Below the pieces are notes generated by a model. That model worked only from the letters and a program-made list of their open reading frames with translations. It had not been told where the DNA came from and made no database searches. Source: Ananas comosus (Eukaryota > Streptophyta > Magnoliopsida > Poales > Bromeliaceae). Taken from it: a stretch of DNA of 64,000 bases. The translations under genes and the position numbers were made by a program. The DNA lies in contig NC_033635.1 of assembly GCF_001540865.1 (NCBI RefSeq), positions 2,256,916-2,320,915 of the forward strand. Direction: 5' to 3'. The number at the start of each line of letters is the position of its first letter. Position 1 is the first letter of the stretch. Below are positions 1-16,818 of this stretch, piece after piece.

Positions 1-428
1 GAGTCACTTGATTTGCTACTCCTCTTTTCATTATCCACTCCCTCAAGAGTACCAGAAGGAACAGACATATGCATTAGATCCTTTGGGTTCCCGACACACG
101 GATTCCTACCCGGCACGGGCCGCACGCCAACAAGGACCGGAACAGGGATTCTGGGCTCGACTTTGTCGACATAGATGAATTGTCCGAGTTGTAGTTTGTT
201 AGACAATATGAGCTCATTATCATCTTTAGATAGAGAAACGTACGTCGAATGCAAAGAATCCGACACCTTTATGAAGAAGCCGTGGTCTGGGTATAGCTCG
301 GAGCCGGTTAGGGCGGGCACGATGCTGATAACTTGCAGAAGGATGGACCGGTATTCTCCGCAAACTTTTACATTAGAGTTTATGTTCTTCAGAAGCTTTA
401 TAAGAATTCCCGGAGTAAGCGACGCCAT
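1..428 (-). CDS. DUF936 family protein, N-terminal part (runs off window)
   Basis: The minus strand from the ATG at 428 reads open to the window edge (about 142 codons). It begins [15 protein letters not shown] and continues through [46 protein letters not shown] and [14 protein letters not shown] recognise these as the conserved N-terminal block of plant DUF936 proteins, whose biochemical function is not established. The proline/glycine-rich RPVPGR segment is the most diagnostic. The rest of the protein, including the usual basic low-complexity middle and the C-terminal block, lies beyond base 1. The start is chosen because the family begins at MASLTPG and an intron acceptor (CTTCAG) lies just upstream at 456-458. 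Family assignment is from memory of the conserved block; no function is claimed. Confidence 0.85.
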   Translation of the reverse strand, partial: MASLTPGILIKLLKNINSNVKVCGEYRSILLQVISIVPALTGSELYPDHGFFIKVSDSLHSTYVSLSKDDNELILSNKLQLGQFIYVDKVEPRIPVPVLVGVRPVPGRNPCVGNPKDLMHMSVPSGTLEGVDNEKRSSKSSD

Positions 429-1420
429 TTTCGTCCTGGGCTCGTCTGCTTACTGCTGAAGATAGCGAGCTACATGTTAATATCATAGAAAGTATCTCAA
501 ATCTGAGTAAATCAGAGAAACCACCTGCAATTCTGTTCTTTTTTCTTCGTGGCAAAAGATGTCTTGTATAATAGGTTGATCTACTTTAATTTGAGATAAT
601 CCGCAAAATCATGTAAGGTGCACAAAGTAAACAAAAACATAATGCAGGAGAGAAGAAATAGATAGATAGCTACATTTAGCCATCTCAGATTCAACTTAAG
701 CTATTTGCCGAGAAAAACAAAAGATTAGCAGCTGCTGCTGAGCGGAATTTTGCTGACGAAAATTCGACGAGAGCCTAGACAGAGGAAAAGAACAGGTTGC
801 GAAATCGTCCAAGTGCCAGAATAATGTTTGGTTTCCGAACAGGCTTTTGATTCCAGAACACTTATGTAAGTTTAGAGGAAATAACAGAACAGCAGCAGAT
901 TAAGAAAGCATCCGAGGGGCCAAAATAATGGTCAGTTTTCTGATGAGATTTTCCTTTTACAGCAAATTTGAGAGCAAACATGAGATTAACAACAAGCCCA
1001 CAATTTATATCTCTTTGAAATACGAATAAGAAGTGGCACCAAAAGAATTCATATAGAAGATACAATTTCCTTTTTCTTTTGCCAACACATCTTCGACAAA
1101 GAAAGGCAAAACTACAACAACAAATATAAATTCATCATCGAAACAATAATTCCGTTGCAATTCACGGCGAGGCGATCTGGTCATTCGGTTCGAAATTTAT
1201 TATCTAGAGTTGGAACGGTGAATTACGAATCGGAGAAAAGTTCAGATGATTCCGCGGCATTTTTTTTCTTCTTAAGAAATTTGTTAAAAAAAGGAAAGGA
1301 AACATACCTGTGGGAAGGAGAGAGGTTTTGGGTGGAGTGTTTGGGGGGAGAGGAGTTGGGAGGAGTTCCACATCTAAAAGAAGTTTTTTTGGACTACGTG
1401 CTCATATATTTATTATTTAT
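429..1420 (-). other. Inferred 5' leader and leader intron of the DUF936 gene
   Basis: On the minus strand a good donor (CACAG|GTATGT) sits at about 1308/1307, after a pyrimidine-rich leader. A good acceptor (ATCTTCAG) sits at 456, 27 nt before the start codon. Together they suggest an 850-bp intron in the 5' UTR. There is no coding potential between them. A TTA/ATT microsatellite lies at about 1405-1446, where the promoter would be. Transcript evidence would settle it. Confidence 0.45.
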
Positions 1421-1446
1421 TATTTATTATTATTATTATTATTATA

Positions 1447-3465
1447 TTTGAATTTCCTTGGCCGGCACGGAACGTGAGGAGAGCACCGAACCGGTATACC
1501 GTGGCTTTCAAGAGAGGAATTCCCTCTCCACCTCCGTCAAGTGAAATTACTAAAACGCCCCTTCCGCATTCCACTGCACACTTTATCGCTTTTGGGAGAC
1601 CTTTTCTGGACAGGTGGAAAAGTCGGGAACGTCGGCCTCTTGCAGACGAAGGAAGAAGTTATTTTAAAAAAGTTTAACGGTTTCGCGGGCAGGTACGTTA
1701 CGTACACAACATTTAATATGATTTGATTGTTCTTTTCACTATAATTTATGGCCAATTTACATAAAAAATTCAATAGTTTTAGCGATTTGTAAAAATAGGT
1801 CTTTTTTTGACTATGCAGATTCAGACCGAATTTTCAGCAAACTGACTAAAATATTTCTATACCTTTGTCTCTCTCCTTTTTTTTTAATTTCTTTCTCTTT
1901 CCAGAAAGCGGGACTTTTTTTTTTTTCCCTCTCCGACCCTTCTCTCCAGCCTTCGACAACGACGCCTATTTCACCCTCTTTCGTCATTCTCGTCTTTTCC
2001 CTCTCCCTTCTACTTCGCCTCCTCCGCCGCCTTCAACGAGGAGGCATCTTCGCCGACATCGGTGCTGCTGAGGTCACTGCGGCGGCGCAGCCTCGCAGCA
2101 GGAGATCTTTAGCTGCGTCGCCGCCGGCGCCGTGGCCGTTGGCGGAGAGGCGTGATAGAAAAAAAATTATAGAAAAAAAAAGAAAAATAAAAAAGACAAA
2201 AAATTATATAAAAGAGAAGAAGATGATGAAATTGCACTTACACTATTAAAATAATTTATTCTGCACAACTTTAGTTTGAAATTAGATATATATTTTTTGT
2301 TTCTTGTGATCTATATTATTTAATTTTATATAAAAATCTCGCCTTGTTATGGTTATGACTATGGTTATAGTGTTTTTTTTTTTTTTTTTTTTTTTTTTGT
2401 AAATAGCAAATTGGTAGGTCAAATTTAACTTCCCGTACCAGAATTTTTTTTTAAAAAAAGGATAGCAATTCCTTTTTCTTTCTGGCGCAAAATTACTAGC
2501 ACGTTCAATTACTATTTTGCCAATTTAACTAAAAAACCCATTTCTAATCATTTTAATAAAAGATGATACTTCTTTTTAGTTTCAAAAATAAAAAACCTTC
2601 AACCAACTTTCAATTTTCAGAATTATACGGGTTCTACAAAATTTAGTGTTGATATATGATATTAGATGATTAATTTGTAATTCTTATAGGAGAATATAGT
2701 TGCATTTTATAATTACGCATCATTGTCATATATCGTTGGGAGAACTTAGTCCTCAATTTTTTTTTTTTTTTAAATAAAAGCTAAGTCTACGAAAAATTTT
2801 GAAAAAAAAAAATAAAAATCCCTGTTGGGTGCAGGGGAGGGGTATTATGGTAATTTGAGTTAGGCAGGTTAGACGTTGTTCTCTTCGGGATGGCGCCTAT
2901 ACACCTGAAACCGGTCTAGCGTCGCGGTCGCTCGGGGTACGGGTGGTTGAGTCGGGCCGAGCCCGAATTGGACCGTTTCGGATTTTGATCCAATCTGGTC
3001 CGTTGCTTCGAGTCGATTCGGGTCCCAAATGTACGGGTCACATCAAACCATTTGATTTTGTCCGTACACCGAGTTGGTGGGCCATCTCCTGGTCCCACAG
3101 CCCATGTCAAAATTTTGAAATGGTCCAGCTAAATTAGGTGTTGAACATTGTACTGCTGTGCATGATGGTGCATATAGGTCATAATAATAATAAAAACAAT
3201 AATAATAACTACATGTAATCATCACTTGATGGTGTATAATAGGTAATGATAATAATAATAATTACAACATGTAAATTAAATATCGAGCATTGTAGTGGCA
3301 TGCATGATGATGTATATAACTAAGTAATAATGTCGAGTTGGTCACGGAGCTATGAATAACATAAAATTTTCATCCCTATCATCGTATAAACAATGTGCAA
3401 TAATATATCTATCTAAAAATTAATTTAATAAACAAAAATGTGAATTTTGTAGCTCTTCTTAAGAC
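1447..3465. other. Intergenic, with one GC-rich island
   Basis: Mostly AT-rich DNA with long poly-T/poly-A runs (for example 2371-2398). Bases 1930-2150 form a conspicuous GC-rich island rich in GCC/CGG triplets that resembles a plant first exon, but no frame gives a recognisable protein. Bases 2880-3130 are again moderately GC-rich without a gene. Bases 3170-3310 hold ATA/ATT repeats. I support no gene here. Confidence 0.4.
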
Positions 3466-6400
3466 TTAGGAGAGAGCATGGGCCTCGATTTCGGCCTTCA
3501 TCATCGTGGCATACACCCCGTCGGGATGGTTCGCCAGCAGCGCATTGTGGCTGCCGAACTCAGCAACCTTCCCATCCTTCACCACCGCGATGCGGTCGGC
3601 CTCTCGAATGGTTGCTAGCCTGTGTGCAACGATTATCGTCGTCGCCCGCTTCGATGCCTTCCTCAATGCTTCTTGCACATACTTTTCCGACTCCGGGTCT
3701 AGCGCACTGCTCGCCTCGTCCAGTAACAAGATCCTCGATTGCTTTAGTATGGCACGCGCGATCGCTATTCTTTGCTTTTGCCCGCCCGATAGCTGAACCC
3801 CACTCTCTCCCACCTGTTCAAGAAGAGAGCATAGTCTTTTTAATTTGATATGATTTAAATTTTCGCGTCAACTTAAAATCGTAATAATTTGAACTTCTGT
3901 TTTTTTTTTTTTTTAAAAAAAAAGTATATATATATTTTTTACCTCGGTTTCATATCCCTGGGGTAGCCCACAAATGAACTTATGGATATGGGCCTCCTTA
4001 GCGGCTTCCTCAATCTCGGCCCACGAGGCCTTTGGGTTGCCGAACCCGATGTTGTCCCTAATGGTCCCAGCAAAAAGCGTGGGCTCTTGGCCCACTAGAG
4101 CACACTCTCCTCTCAGCCACTTTACATCCAACTCCATCACATCCAACCCTCCAACCATCACCCTCCCTAGATCTGGATCGTAGAATCGCTGCACCAGCCA
4201 GATCACCGTCGATTTCCCGCTCCCGCTCCCGCCGACGATCGCCACCGTCCCCCCAGCCTTCACTCTTAGTGAGAACTCGTTCAGCACCGTCTGATTAGGT
4301 CTGGACGGATAGGCAAACGTCACCCGCTTCAGCTCGACGTCCAGCGGCTTTCCGCCCCTGATAGTCTTACCTGCTGAATATTAAAATATTAAAATATTAA
4401 AATATTTTTCGCCAACATCTTGAAATGTTGAATATATATATATAAAAGACACATTACCATTCTCCCGATCGGCTTCGATAGACGGGCGACGCTTAACTAT
4501 CGAAAGCACTCCGGCGATCGCCGACGGGGCGGCCGACGTGTCCGGCGCGAGCCCAGCGAGCTGGCCCACTGAGAACGAGCTGAGGACCAGAATCAAGAAT
4601 ATCTTGAACACGTTCCCGAAATTGGATAGGCCCTTCAGGATCAAGTAAGCCCCGACCCACAGAGTCACGGTGTACGCGCCGTACATCGCCCCCTGGGAAA
4701 GCCCGAGCGCGAGGCCCATGATCTGCGTCCGCCTCGCGGAGCTCCGCGCAGGATCCGATAACGCCCGGTCGAACGACGACACGATCCGGTCTTGGGCCGA
4801 GAGCGTCGCGACCGTCCGTATGTTGGACACGGCCCCCGCGGCGATTCCGCTCGCGCGTGCGTACGCGCCGTTGTCCAACCCGGGCCCCACGTTGACGAGC
4901 AGGTTGAGGTAGTTGGCGCCGAGCGTGAAGGGGGTCACGGCCACGGCGACAAACGTGAGCCTCCAATCCAGCGCGAAAGATATGCCGAGCCCGACGCCGG
5001 CTGAGCCCAGGCCCATCAGCAGGACCGAGTAGCGGTCGCCGAGCACCGACCGGAACGCGGCGGAGTCCGTCGAGAGCCGCGAGACGAGCCCGCCGGTCGA
5101 GTTCTCTTCGAGGTCGAACCAACCGGGCTCCTGCCGGAGAATCGACCGAAACAGCAGGTCCCGGACTCTCACCGTTAGCCTCGTCCCGGCCCACCCGCAG
5201 AAGCCTTGCTGGCCCGTCATGGTGACGATGCAGCCCAGGCCCAGGCCCACTAATGCCAGGGCTAGGTAGCCCACATCTCTCTTCATTGTGGCCCTGTTGT
5301 TGTTGAAGTAGATTTGGAGAGCTTCCCCTAAAAGCAGTGGGAAAATAGAGAAAATAGCTCCGGCAATCACGCCTAGAAGAAACCCGACTAGGAGGATTGG
5401 GATCTCCGGCTTCTGCAGCTTCCATATCTCTGATGTTTGAATTTCGGCCGGCTTTGCAGCCTCGATTCGTTTATCGTCCTCGTCTTCTGATTCTGCTTCT
5501 GCTTCTGTTTTCGGTAGTAACACGGATCTTCCGTACCGTGACCTGGACAGGTCATTTGTGGACTCATCGGTAAAGCTAGCAGCATATTGGGCCTTACTAT
5601 GAGTTGGGCTGTGCCGGTGAGGCCCGGTGTCGCTGTTTTCTGTGGCGAGCTTCACGAGGTTGGCGTAAAGCCCGGCCCGTTTAATGAGATCGTGGTGATG
5701 GCCGGACTCGACAACAGAACCGCGGTCGAGGACAATGATAGTGTCCGCGTGCCGGACGGTGACGAGGCGATGGGCGATAACGACGGTGGTTCGAGCGGCC
5801 GAGATTCGATCTATGGCTTGTTGGACCACAGACTCGGACTCGGGGTCGAGCGCGCTAGTTGGCTCGTCGAGGAGAAGGATTCGTGGATTCCGGATTATAG
5901 CCCGAGCTAGTGCGATTCTTTGTTTTTGCCCGCCAGACAGTTGTGCTCCGCGGTCGCCTACCTATTATTTAGAAATAAGGCATTGACGTGAGATATCACA
6001 TCTTTTTTTCTAACATTAAAGTTATCGAGGGGGTAAAAAGGTAAATTACCTGAGTGTCATAGCCTTGAGGAAGGCCCAAAATGAAGGTGTGGGCATTAGC
6101 AGCAACACAAGCAGCAAGTGCCTCTTTTCTAGTAGCCCCCTCTTTGCCCATCATCACATTCTCCAATATTGATGTTGAGAACAACATAGGCTCCTGGCCC
6201 ACGAGCCCAATTTGCTCCCTCAACCACTTTAATCTTAGGGACCTTAAATCGTGGCCGTCCAAGCTGATCGATCCTGTCGACACACCCAATCAAAGTATGT
6301 ATCACCTTTTTTGAAAGAAAAATTTTATATTTTTGACGCGCCCTGAACATTTTCAACTTTGTCTAGTTTGACCGGAATTGAACTTGTGACTGACCTTGGT

Positions 6401-9400
6401 TTGGATCGTAGAATCTCTCTATGAGTGCGAAAATTGTGGACTTGCCTCCGCCGCTGACTCCGACGAGTGCTACCATTTTGGATGGAGGGATAGTCAGGTC
6501 GAGATTGCGCAGAATCTGGGTTCGAGGACGAGAAGGGTACGCAAAGTTGACTCCTTTGAATTCAAGCCGACCTTTGACCGATGATAGTGTCCGTCCTTCC
6601 GAGCCATAGGGGTCGATCTCCGGGACTCTATCGATGATCTCGAAGACGCGGCTCGCCGCCACCGTGCCTTGCGCAAATTGTGCGAAATACGAGAGTGACA
6701 AAGCCAGACCCCTGCATTACATCAAAGTCAATTAGAAGTGTTGCGAAAAATAAGTTCAAATCTAGTGTTCGGATTTTGTCACTCAAAAAGAACAAAATTC
6801 GCACCTTCCACCAACATTGACACCGAAGAAGCAAGCAATCGCATCTCCCCCGCTGATCTCCCCCTTAGCGACCAAAAGTGACCCGTACCAAAAGGCGAGA
6901 GCCCATTGCGAATAGGTGACCAAATAGATCACGCCGATCCCTGCACCTTTCGCAAATCCAATCTTGACACCGATCGGTGCCGATTGCTCGAGCCACTCGG
7001 CGTACCGGCGAGCCATGTCGTCCTCCATCACGAAGGAGAGCACCGTCCTTATTGAGCTCATTGCTTGCTGTGCTATGTTTCCCGCCTTCAGGTACGAGGC
7101 CTGCGTGAAAAATTCAATTAGTAGAACCAAGACCGTGTTGTGCCGAGTCGAATTTATGTTCTTCTGAGTTAGTTATAGTCACAAACTCATAGCAATCTTG
7201 AATTTTATTTTTCAATAACATTTCAAGCTCAGGTGAGACGAAATGGGGCTGGATCAGACCAGCATGATAGAGTGGGCCAAGCCAGGAAAGTCGAACCAGA
7301 TTTCCTTAGGTCTAATTGTGATTTGCAATATTCTCGAAAGTACGATATGTTACAGTAAATAGATCAAAATGAATAGTTAAGCGATTGTAAGAGAAAAGTT
7401 TCTACCATATGCGTCTTATCAGACACAGACACACCCCTAGTCAACGTTGGATGTTACTTCCTCTCTATCTCAAAGTAGTGTAAATGATTTCTGACGATGA
7501 CAAAATATGTATCTTAGTATGACGCCTTACCTGTTCCTTGGCGGTGAGGCCAACGTAGACAGCTTTGTAAGCAATGCCGCAGAACATCATTAACGGGGTG
7601 ACGGAGAAGACCACCAAAGCCACCTTCCACGCCTTGATGAAGCCCACCACGTATCCACATACGAAGGTGAAGATATGGTGAACAAAATGCGCCATCTACA
7701 TATGCCAGAACAAAATATGATGAAAATTTTAACATAAACTAGTTATTAGTGTGAAAGATGTTGATGAAAGATGTAAGATGATTTTTTAAAAAAGAAACAT
7801 TGGAAATATCCAAACAGTTGACAATGCGATTAATTGAGAATCATGATGATGATATACTGTTGTTATTCAAAGAAGTTCTGTATTAAAATTCTCTCATCAA
7901 TTTCTCTATATAATGAATTCAGAAATTTCAGGTTAGAGATTCTCTATTTTCGGGTCTTGAATCTTACTTCTGCTTTTAATTGCACTAAAAACTTCGCGTA
8001 TTATAATTTCTCAAAAACTCTATTAAAAATTAGTGTTGCTGAAAAAGCAGTCAACCACCCTGACTACAACATCTAGGCCGGCAGCTGGCGCTTTCATTTT
8101 TGGCCGGCCTGCTGCCAACGGTTAAACTTTCAACCTTTAAGAACAAAACAAACCTCTATCTGAATCCTTTAAATGGATTTTAAGTGAGAATGATAATAAC
8201 TTATAAGTCCAATTAATAATAATAATAATGGTAAAAATTCCTTAAAAATTACCTTCTCCCCCATGACCTCTTGGATCTGCGCGACATCGGTGGATATCCC
8301 ATGCATCACGTCTCCCGTGCTCACCTGCATATCGAAGAATGCAATATCCTGCCTCAGTATCGCCTTTAAGTACTCTCTCCGTATCCTCTGCGCCGATCTC
8401 TCCCCCACCATTCTCCAACATGTTATCTCTGCACCCACACCACCAATTAATTAGAAAGAAAAATGATACACTTTGAATCGTAGAGTAATAAACTGTAAAT
8501 TAAGAAGTACCCATGTACGCCCCAACGACCACTATTGCAGCGAGCACGCCCATGTAGAGACATATCTAAGCACACAAAAATCAAACACCAAATTAAGCAC
8601 ACAATTCAGATGAACAGTATGTTTAGAGAGAGTGTTTTTTTAAAAATTTTATTTACCATATTCACATCCTTCATCATTTGAGTCTTATCATTTATAGACT
8701 CCGACGCGATCTTATCGACGAAACTCCCGAACAAATAAGAGTACCAAGGAAGTGATCCTCCGTTGATCATGGCTCCGACGCAGCCCAAGAACACAAGAGC
8801 CAGGTCCCACGAACTCGAGTACTTGAACAAGCTAAACAGGCCCACAGGTTGGGTCACACTCTCCTCGTCCTCCTCATCGTCATCATCGATATCAGCAGAA
8901 TCATAATCGTCACTTCGATAGGCCCCATCATGATCATCATCCAAATCAGACCCATGCGTCGAATCCGCGCCTCTTTCGTTCTCTCTTCGCGGGGTTACGT
9001 AGAGATTGTCGGTGTGATAATCATGGGAGAACGAAATATCGTACGAATTATTATTATTATTATTATTATTATAATGTTTTGACGATCGTGGGCTACTTGG
9101 AGGAGCAACATAATCCACCACACTGAGATCATCCTTACTAGTCAGAGAGGATTCGAAATTGGACGTCAGATTTTTCCGACGACGGCGTTGGCGGGAAGCT
9201 TTGGAGCTACCCGAATTTGTGTGCACAGTAGACGTGCTAGTGTCGAGATTTGGACTACTAAATTGGCCCGATTGGGAGTGGCTCGGACCCGAGACGTGGC
9301 TCAGGAGCTCGAGTCGCCGAGCCCATTTGGATTGCGCGTAGATCGGGTTCGAGGTCCGGGACAGGTAGTAGTCCTGGGCGGAGCGTCGGAACAGGGCCGG

Positions 9401-9660
9401 GCTGTGATTAGGCCGGCCCATGGCGGCCGACGGTGGGGTCCACGGGCCGAATGCCGTGCCGAGCCCGTTGGGCTGTTGGGCCCATGCCGACGTGGGCTCG
9501 GGCTGCCACGACACGGAGCTCTGCCATGACGTGTCGTCTGAATTGGGCCCCCGGTGGGCCTTATGGGCCCTCCGGCGGGGGAGGTCGGCGACGGAGGTGT
9601 CCGGGGTGGGCTGCGGGAGAAGGAGCGGCCGTCGACGTCGAATGAGAATTCAGCCGCCAT
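3466..9660 (-). CDS. ABCB-type (MDR/P-glycoprotein) full transporter, apparent N-terminal frameshift
   Basis: Ten exons: 8657-9660, 8511-8565, 8253-8428, 7531-7695, 6805-7100, 6395-6711, 6050-6273, 4458-5961, 3943-4370, 3466-3813. All introns are GT-AG and phases join, giving about 1,505 aa. Order is TMD1-NBD1-linker-TMD2-NBD2. NBD1 has Walker [10 protein letters not shown] (exon 6), LSGGQKQR and Walker [13 protein letters not shown] (exon 8). NBD2 has GGSGSGKST (exon 9), LSGGQKQR and [12 protein letters not shown] (exon 10). Both sites keep all ATPase motifs, so the protein is probably an active plasma-membrane exporter; plant ABCBs move auxin, alkaloids or other amphiphiles, and the substrate cannot be read here. 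A long Ser/Pro- and Asp/Glu-rich N-terminal extension carries eight Asn encoded by an ATT microsatellite (9047-9074). The only plausible ATG (9660) is in a different frame from the body: total length is 2 modulo 3, so one base is missing between about 9514 and 9600, or the start differs. Confidence 0.9.
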
Positions 9661-9719
9661 TAGTGGCGACGGCGGCGGTGGCAGTGGCAGCAGCAGTGGC
9701 AGTGGGATGATAAGCAGGG

Positions 9720-11377
9720 ATTAAAGGAAGTGAAAGGATGGAGTCTTAATCGAGGGAGTTTTTGGTTTTGATCGTGGAAATGGCTACAAAAGTTTTAGGG
9801 ACTAGATATAGATGCTTTGGTTGCATCGTTTGCCTTTTTTTTTTGTATGGTAGCGAGTGTTTGCATGCTATTTTTTATTTTGTAAAAGCGGCAGGGAACA
9901 AGAAAAATTGTCCTACGTAGATTTAAATTTTATATACATTTTTCTAAATTTCTTGACCAACCCATTTTGTATCATTAATGTCACGTACAAAATTCATTAC
10001 ATAATCTGAGCAAATGTATACAATTATAAGATTAAAGTATCCAATTAATAGTTTGTGCTGTGCCGCCCCGGTGCGTAATTAATGGACTCATTCATTGTCC
10101 TCATTCTTATTATTATTTTCTTGTTTACTTATTAAGTACTTTGGTTTCATGGTTTCTTCCAAGTGGCGATGGCTCAACTAGTTTGGTTCGGTATTAAACA
10201 AATTTGATTAGGTAAAACAATTTGAGCTTATATTGACCCCTTCGTATTAGGGGCCACTTCATTTTAAGTTTAAAATATAATAATTATTTCACATTCTTTT
10301 ATATGGTATCATAGTAAGAGCTTCAGAATTCGAGTTCTACCAAACTCCTACTATTATTTAATTTTTTATTATTTAATTAAGTTTACATTTTGTACCAATC
10401 AAAAAGTTTCGAAGTCAGATGTGAAATGAAGTAAAATACTATTCTAGAGCACCTTAAACTTGTGACGATGAAGAATAATGAATATTTTCACATAAGACTT
10501 ATTACAGGCATTAAGAATAAGACTACAACGGATAAAGCAGCGAATAATATAAGAATAAATTTTGAAATTCTAAACTAATGAAAATTCTACAAAATTTAAT
10601 AAAAATTTCAAAATTGACCAAAAAAATAACTACAATGGACATCGAAAATTTGTTACAGCACTTTCAAAAGTGAAATTGTCGAAGAGACTTCTATTTGAAG
10701 TTAAAAAAAATGCACACGCTCCTGCAGCCTTTTTTCAATGGGAATTTGCACATACACTTAAAAGTTTTCGACGCTCCCGATCGTCGATGCATCAAAGTAT
10801 AGCACAACAATCGGAGACTGGAGAAAAGAAAAAGACAGCAGATGCTCTGAAACTAGTTGAAATGGTTATTTCCGGCCTTCGAGTGTTCTCTTACAAACAT
10901 GGACTAACTAGCAACTACATGCCAACAGGCATATACTCTCTATTTTATAGATCATTTAAGATCCATAGATACTGATGATCATACAGGATTTGCAGCTTCC
11001 AAGTCAATGGCAATCGCTATCTCGTAGCTAACCTATTAATAACAATCAATGACGACGTGCGGCATATTCATCCAACCGTCAATGGTTTATTTCTCAATGC
11101 AGCGACAATTTTGCACTGAAAGTCTCTTTCTGGTGCCTAATGACTAGCTGAGACCATGACACCTGGAAGTGAGAATCCTGAAAATGGAAGATTAATACTC
11201 ACTACATCATTATTGAGACAAATGATTGAAGGAAAACAAACTTTAACAAGTAAAATATAATTGACTAGCTAATATAATCATAGTATTTTGAGGGGAGTGT
11301 ATGCAAAGTACCGTAAATGTAATTCTAGCTAATATGCAGAAACTTACAATGAAAGAGAGCAGTGCAAAGCAAATATG
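9720..11377. other. Intergenic between ABCB 5' side and GATA-FAR1 3' end
   Basis: AT-rich, no supported gene. The ABCB promoter should lie just above 9660. The segment next to 11378 is probably 3' UTR of the GATA-FAR1 gene. Short open frames at 10670-10975 have no recognisable content. Confidence 0.4.
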
Positions 11378-14841
<3,464 letters not shown>

Positions 14842-15260
14842 CCTTTGGTTCCTCCCGTCCCCGGGGAAAGAGTAATGGGGCTTCAACGACTACTCCACCA
14901 ATCCATCCTCTAGTGTTTCAGATTCTCCCCATATCCTCTTCCACACCTGAAATTGAACAAAAATGATCTATTTTAACTAAGAAATTTGGGGAAAACCACT
15001 TATTCAAGTTAATCTCGTGGGAACCGACGACAAAAATATAAAATTCGAACCTTGTGAGATAGGAAGGGTTCTATTGCTTCTCCAATTCGACGATCACAGA
15101 CCTTTTGCAAGGGATTGATGAGCAAAAACGAAATAATACCCTAGAATTAGGGTTTTAGAGCTTGATCGAAGGTCGGGGTCTCGGGGAGGACGACGACACT
15201 CGAACTAGTTTGGGGAGTGGATCGGCTGCGAGGGCCCGAATCGGGAAGCCACGGAAACGT
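14842..15260 (-). promoter_or_regulatory. 5' leader with intron and telo-box of GATA-FAR1 gene
   Basis: An acceptor (AATTTCAG) at about 14949-14956 and a donor-like AAG|GTTCGA at about 15050 suggest a leader intron. At 15147-15156 the minus strand reads AAAACCCTAA, a telo-box motif often found near transcription starts of plant growth and translation genes. It lies inside a small palindrome with the neighbouring CCCTAGAATTAGGG. Function is inferred from motif only. Confidence 0.35.
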
Positions 15261-15758
15261 CTCATTTGGCGTTGCCACGTGTCCTGGTTCACTTAATCCT
15301 TTCAAATAGTCCATAGCCACGTCTACAGCATGTTTGTAATTTTTTTCGCTATAGCCCCTACAGTTTGTTAATTTTACAAATATGCCACTAAATAATCATC
15401 TAATAATTTATTTAATACAACCTACTGACGCTTCGGTATTATAGTCTTACTTTCGATTTAATAACATTCAAATCAACAATACACATAATTAAATATAATA
15501 TAAAATATATAAAAATTTTAGGAATAAAATTAATATAATACTAATTAAATAATTACTATAAATAATATTTTATTTCATAAGCATTTTATGTGCCATTTGT
15601 TATGGTGCACTCGAAGCACTGATCCCCCCCTACGTGATCACAGCTTTTTCGATGTTCTGCAATTATTTATAGTAGTATGCCTATTCCGTCGATTAGTCAG
15701 TAAGTTTGTAGATTATTAATTTTTTTATTCTGCATCTGAATTAGCTGATCATACTCTT
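15261..15758. other. AT-rich intergenic
   Basis: AT-rich spacer upstream of the GATA-FAR1 gene. I see no gene or recognisable element up to the SINE duplication site at 15742. Confidence 0.4.
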
Positions 15759-15914
15759 TTTTTTTTTTAGAGAGAGAGATAGATAGCACGCTATCCACTT
15801 CGTTTATTTTATTTAAAAATAAATTTAGCTGGAAATGTGAATCAACTAGAATTTGAACTTAAGTCTCGGATACCAACCACCAAATCTTTTACCAATTGCT
15901 CTAGGGACAGTTAG
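15759..15914 (-). mobile_element. tRNA-derived SINE copy 1
   Basis: Flanked by a perfect 17-bp duplication (TAGCTGATCATACTCTT at 15742-15758 and 15915-15931). The poly-T at the left end shows minus orientation. Read on that strand it has an A-box-like and B-box-like block, then a conserved body with TAAGTTTATTT-like sequence, then a poly-A tail. This copy defines the element ends for the family. Confidence 0.85.
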
Positions 15915-15931
15915 TAGCTGATCATACTCTT

Positions 15932-16818
15932 ATTGGAATCTCTCACGAAAGGTTGATAGAGCCATCCATCGGTATCTAAGTATCTTTCCAATCTCTAAGG
16001 ATGCTCATTTTTACTGTTTGTTTTCTGTCATTAGTTTATTTTCTTATTTCTATTCTCTTTATTTTATATTCTTGAATACTAATTGATTAATTCAATATGA
16101 TGTTTTTCCTCTAAAAATGATGTAACTCTAAACGCTACAAATGCATGATTTGAATCCTAGGAGTCCTTTTTTTTTTTTTAAGACAAAAAGAAAAAAAAAT
16201 TCATAGGGTCACCCCCGCACACACAAATTTCTCAATTTTATTTCATGATCCTTTTACCCCTTTTTTAATTAACAGTTGAGATTTTTGATTAGATATATTT
16301 GTAATGACAAAAAAATTATTTTACTTATAAAATAGATAGTGCTTTATACGGTAACAAACCAAATAAATATATTTAAAAAAATTAAAATTTTTATAGGAAC
16401 AATATATAAAAATTGAACTTTATAGAAATATATTTGTAATTCATTATGTTTGCGCACAGAAATGTATATGAACCATTTTTTTTAATGCCAAATAGATTGG
16501 AATACAAGTGGATCCGTAAGGCCCAATCCAAACCCAACCTGGTTCATGAGATAACCATACAAGTGTAGATATACATAAATATCAACATATAGCTAAAACG
16601 AGATAATAATAATAACAACACATTAATACTTAGAACCAAGTTTTCAATGTTCAAACTTGCACACAAATTTTCCATACCACATTCTTAGGTAACCATCACA
16701 CTGAAAATGCCACAAGAAAAAGCAAAAAAAAAAAAATAGAGACCAAATTAAGCAAATTGAAGAGTTTTGATCGGCCATTGTTATCGCCGGCGCTTCTTGA
16801 TCACCGGTTGCGCGCGGC
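15932..16818. other. AT-rich intergenic
   Basis: AT-rich spacer between the SINE and the 3' end of the ketoacyl-CoA synthase locus. Poly-A/T tracts only, no gene seen. Confidence 0.4.

Noticed and set aside
4493..5425. 310-codon open frame antiparallel in phase to ABCB exon 8
   Set aside because: It is a GC-rich shifted frame on the same strand as the true exon; the true frame encodes clear TMD2 sequence.
10670..10975. 101-codon plus-strand open frame
   Set aside because: Low-complexity, Lys/Ser-rich, no family resemblance, AT-rich context.
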